NCBI GenBank assembly: GCA_900321775.1
Contig: ONXE01000086.1
Location: forward strand, 1-7,968
DNA length: 7,968 nucleotides
DNA from: an uncultured Bacteroidales bacterium
Lineage (GTDB): Bacteria; Bacteroidota; Bacteroidia; Bacteroidales; Paludibacteraceae
Reading direction: 5' to 3'
Below are positions 5,365 to 7,968 of this stretch, one piece after another (positions within the stretch are counted from its first letter, which is position 1; the number at the start of each line of letters is the position of its first letter). The position numbers and the translations under genes were made by a program. The notes beneath the pieces are model-generated. The model was not told the DNA's origin. It did no database searches and was given only the letters and a program-made list of their open reading frames with translations.

Positions 5365-7589
5365 AACAGTTGCTCAAACTATATGACTATTTTGCGAGTC
5401 GGCACATGGAACTCATCGTGCTGCTTGCGGTAGTTGTAGCGATACTGACGATGGCTGCAGCGCGACTGCATTATCAGGAAAATATCACTGATTTTCTGCC
5501 TGCAGACGAGGAGTATCGCGAGTCGATGGAACTGTACGAGCAACTGAATGAGGCCTCACGCATCGTGATTATCTTTGAAGGCGCTTCGCCCGACAGCCTG
5601 TGTGAAGCCGTGGACTTGTTCTCTGAACAGGCAGTTGCCTCAGGCTTAAATGAGGGGCGACTGGCAAGCGAAGTGGATGTTAGCGCTTTCGTTGAACGGC
5701 TTCGCTTTGTTCACACCCACGCGCCGCTATTTCTGACGGACAGCGACTACCCGCGGATGGACACGCTTTTTACGCCCAAAGGTTTCTGCCACGCGTTGGC
5801 AAAAGACAAACAACTGCTGTCGATGCCCGGAAGCGGAATTTTGCGCGATATTCTCTCCAGCGACCCGCTGCGCATGTTCCCCCTGTCAGCCGGTGCCAGC
5901 GGACAATATGCTGCCGCTTCCGCCGCATTCACGTCGCACGACGGCTACATGATGACAGCGGACAAGACACAGGCATTTGCGTTCTATGACAGCCCTTACG
6001 GTAGCACCGAATCGCGTCGAAATGCCGCTCTTGTCGATTCGCTGCAAACCATTGTCAACCAAACGAAAGAGTCGTTTGAAGGAATGAATATAAGGCTGCT
6101 TGGCTCGCCCGTCATAGCAGTAGAAAACGCCCGACGAATCAAGCGAGATTCGTTAATGGCAATAGGCGCAAGCATCGTATTGATTACCCTGCTACTACTC
6201 TACTCTTTCCCCCGCAAACGAGATATTGCACTGATTGCGTTCAGTGTAGGTTTCGGATGGTTGTGCGGTATGGCGATGCTCACGATATGCGTAGGCGAGG
6301 TGTCGGTCATAGTGCTCGGAATAGGCAGTGTGATTATTGGATTAGCAGTCAACTATCCGCTGCATCTGCTTGTGCATCAGCGCTATACAACGACTGTACG
6401 ACAGACATTGAAGGAAGTGCTCTCGCCTCTCCTTATCGGCAATATCACGACAGTTGGAGCATTTCTGGCACTATTGCCTATTCAGGCTACGGCCATGCGT
6501 GATTTGGGAATTTTTGCCGCAGCCATGTTGCTCGGTACGATTCTGTTTTGCGTCATCTTCCTACCGCATATGATGTCGGCGGAAAAGACACCGCTACGGG
6601 AGATTCATTTACCGAAAATGAGCGGCTCTTTTGCGAACGGGCTGCGCAGTAACTCCGTTCGGATTCAACATGCTCTTGCCGCTTTGGTGGTGCTGCTGAG
6701 TTTGGGTTTTGGCGTTGTACTGTTTGTGCACCGCAACGAAAGTCGTTTTGACAGCAACCTGTCCCACCTAAACTACATGACAGCACAGCAACGCACTGAT
6801 TTTATGCGATTTGAGGCACTTAACAGTGCTACGGAAGGACATGCCGGAGATTTGTTTTTAGCCTCCTCGGCCAAAGAAGAGTTGGCTCGTCGGATTGCGC
6901 TTTGGAACAACTGGTGGCAAGGCAAAGACAGGAATCAACTGCTTGCAGACTTCCGAGCCGCAGCCCAAGAAGAGGGTTTCCGTCCGGATGTTTTCACTCC
7001 TTTCGAGGAGAGTATCACCAAGACGTACACAACGGACGTGCCGTTAGACAAGTGTTTCCCGGGCAAACTGGACATAGGAACACTCAACAGCCGCATTGCT
7101 ACGAACCTGTCGGACAACTTCGACTATTTGGGGCTTGTATGCTCGTTGATTGTGTTTGTGTTCCTGTGCCTCTCGTTCCGCAGTCTCAGGTTGGCGGTGA
7201 TTGCATTCGTCCCGATGGCCGTGTCCTGGCTATGGATATTAGGTATCATGCAAATGATTGGCATTCAGTTCAATATCGTCAACATCATCCTTGCCACATT
7301 CCTATTCGGGCAAGGCGATGACTACACCATTTTTGTGCTGGAAGGCGCGTTGCATGAACAACGCACAGGCGAGCCCATGTTGCCGCAGTTCCGCCAGTCT
7401 ATCCTGCTAAGTGCCCTGATAATGCTAATCACGCTGGGCGTATTGTTAATGGCCCGACACCCGGCCATGCATTCGTTGGGGGCCGTCACCCTGATAGGTA
7501 TGAGTTGCGTGGTATTCATGGCTTGGGTGCTTCCGCCACTATTGTTACGAATAACTACTACGAACAAACATAAAAACCAAAAGATATGA
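5361..7589 (+). CDS. MMPL/RND-family lipid exporter
   Basis: This 742-residue inner-membrane protein has the duplicated RND layout. The first half has TM1 (about residues 18-36), a periplasmic domain (about 37-260, opening with ENITDFLPADEEY at 40-52) and a group of helices near 265-283, 289-310, 314-336, 357-373 and 379-402. The second half repeats this: a helix at about 435-456, a periplasmic domain (457-585), and helices near 588-605, 609-628, 634-657, 680-697 and 704-729. The helix-4 motif is GLAVNYPLHL (327-336) in the first half and GQGDDYTIFVLEG (650-662) in the second; the Asp653/Asp654-Tyr655 group is where proton-carrying residues sit in MmpL proteins. The family moves lipids or lipid-linked products out of the inner membrane using the proton gradient. 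Its start overlaps the ligase stop and its stop overlaps the next start. In aryl polyene and flexirubin clusters the same family is the presumed exporter. Confidence 0.9.
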   Translation: MKQLLKLYDYFASRHMELIVLLAVVVAILTMAAARLHYQENITDFLPADEEYRESMELYEQLNEASRIVIIFEGASPDSLCEAVDLFSEQAVASGLNEGRLASEVDVSAFVERLRFVHTHAPLFLTDSDYPRMDTLFTPKGFCHALAKDKQLLSMPGSGILRDILSSDPLRMFPLSAGASGQYAAASAAFTSHDGYMMTADKTQAFAFYDSPYGSTESRRNAALVDSLQTIVNQTKESFEGMNIRLLGSPVIAVENARRIKRDSLMAIGASIVLITLLLLYSFPRKRDIALIAFSVGFGWLCGMAMLTICVGEVSVIVLGIGSVIIGLAVNYPLHLLVHQRYTTTVRQTLKEVLSPLLIGNITTVGAFLALLPIQATAMRDLGIFAAAMLLGTILFCVIFLPHMMSAEKTPLREIHLPKMSGSFANGLRSNSVRIQHALAALVVLLSLGFGVVLFVHRNESRFDSNLSHLNYMTAQQRTDFMRFEALNSATEGHAGDLFLASSAKEELARRIALWNNWWQGKDRNQLLADFRAAAQEEGFRPDVFTPFEESITKTYTTDVPLDKCFPGKLDIGTLNSRIATNLSDNFDYLGLVCSLIVFVFLCLSFRSLRLAVIAFVPMAVSWLWILGIMQMIGIQFNIVNIILATFLFGQGDDYTIFVLEGALHEQRTGEPMLPQFRQSILLSALIMLITLGVLLMARHPAMHSLGAVTLIGMSCVVFMAWVLPPLLLRITTTNKHKNQKI

Positions 7590-7968
7590 AAACTCGGATT
7601 TTATTGCTGCTTGCAGCTGCGCTTTTTTTCTCAGCCAGTGTTCATGCTCAATGTCAAGCCGTGGACGCCAGTTTGCTGGCGACGGGTCAGTTTGACTGGG
7701 GCGACATGAGTACGCAGGACGATGGTTCAGGCGTGTGGACCTACAACTCAAGTTTCGGCGCCAAAGGTTCCAAACAAGGCGGCCACACAGGCTACTTGCT
7801 CACTCCTGCCTATGATTTCGCTGGAGCACAGTCGGTGACGGTTTCCTTCCAGCACACCCACCGCTATGCCGGAAGCCCGGAAACCGAATACAAACTATAT
7901 GTTACGGACAATTTCCAGGGAAGTTTCGGGAGTTCGTCTTGGATAGAACTGCCAATCTACCCGTACGC
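7586..7968 (+). CDS. Secreted choice-of-anchor-J-like protein (partial, 3' end outside window)
   Basis: The first 127 codons are visible. Residues 1-21 are a signal peptide (MKTR, leucine/alanine-rich core, likely cut at VHA/Q, residues 19-22). The next cysteine (C23) is not in a lipobox context, so a lipoprotein is unlikely. The visible mature part, with WTYNSSFGAKGS (51-62), GYLLTPAYDFAGAQSVTVSFQH (pattern across 69-90: loss of disorder, TP.yD, then a beta strand) and SSWIELPI (117-124), resembles the jelly-roll 'choice-of-anchor J' or cleaved-adhesin-type domain common in Bacteroidetes surface proteins. These proteins often end in a type IX secretion sorting domain, but the C-terminus lies outside the window. 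The gene starts inside the exporter stop (ATGA at 7586-7589), so it is probably translated from the same transcript. No role in the lipid pathway can be read from the sequence. Confidence 0.8.
   Translation, partial: MKTRILLLLAAALFFSASVHAQCQAVDASLLATGQFDWGDMSTQDDGSGVWTYNSSFGAKGSKQGGHTGYLLTPAYDFAGAQSVTVSFQHTHRYAGSPETEYKLYVTDNFQGSFGSSSWIELPIYPY

Overview
The window looks like chromosomal DNA from a member of the Bacteroidetes, most likely Bacteroidales. Three promoters fit the TTTG-N19/20-TAnnTTTG pattern of that phylum. Start codons follow A/T-rich leaders rather than Shine-Dalgarno sequences. Signal peptides end in Ala-Gln, and protein families such as a compact LolA and a choice-of-anchor-J-like secreted protein fit the same group. 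No rRNA, tRNA, CRISPR array, insertion sequence or phage gene was recognised.

Left part (1-1754), minus strand. A long-chain acyl-CoA synthetase (fadD type) runs off the left edge; it starts at 1014 and has its own promoter at 1079-1109. Upstream of it, in the same orientation, is dtd (1253-1702), a D-aminoacyl-tRNA deacylase, with its own promoter at 1747-1778. A weak inverted repeat at 1211-1241 may end the dtd transcript.

Middle (1755-2183). This is a divergent intergenic region of about 430 bases without a convincing gene. Its plus strand is strongly purine-rich. It holds five tandem 11-bp units (1898-1952), a 6-bp hairpin (2037-2051), a 9-bp unit repeated three times (2051-2077), and the promoter of the rightward operon (2141-2172), which lies only a few bases from the first start codon.

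Right part (2184-7968), plus strand. This is one tightly packed operon: a LolA-like periplasmic carrier, a fused family-2 glycosyltransferase/PlsC-type acyltransferase, a PaaK-like AMP-forming ligase, an MMPL/RND exporter, and the start of a secreted choice-of-anchor-J-like protein. Three of the four junctions are ATGA overlaps; the fourth is an 8-base gap. From knowledge of the families, the combination of LolA, GT2-acyltransferase, AMP-ligase and MMPL exporter resembles the activation, transfer and export part of aryl polyene and flexirubin/dialkylresorcinol clusters, which make lipid-anchored envelope pigments. The polyketide/fatty-acid synthase genes (ketosynthase, ACP, dehydratase, ketoreductase), the thioesterase and the DUF3261-type lipoprotein of those clusters are absent here. 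My inference is that the operon activates an acyl or aryl acid, attaches it to a lipid or sugar at the inner membrane, and exports it to the outer membrane. The product is unknown.
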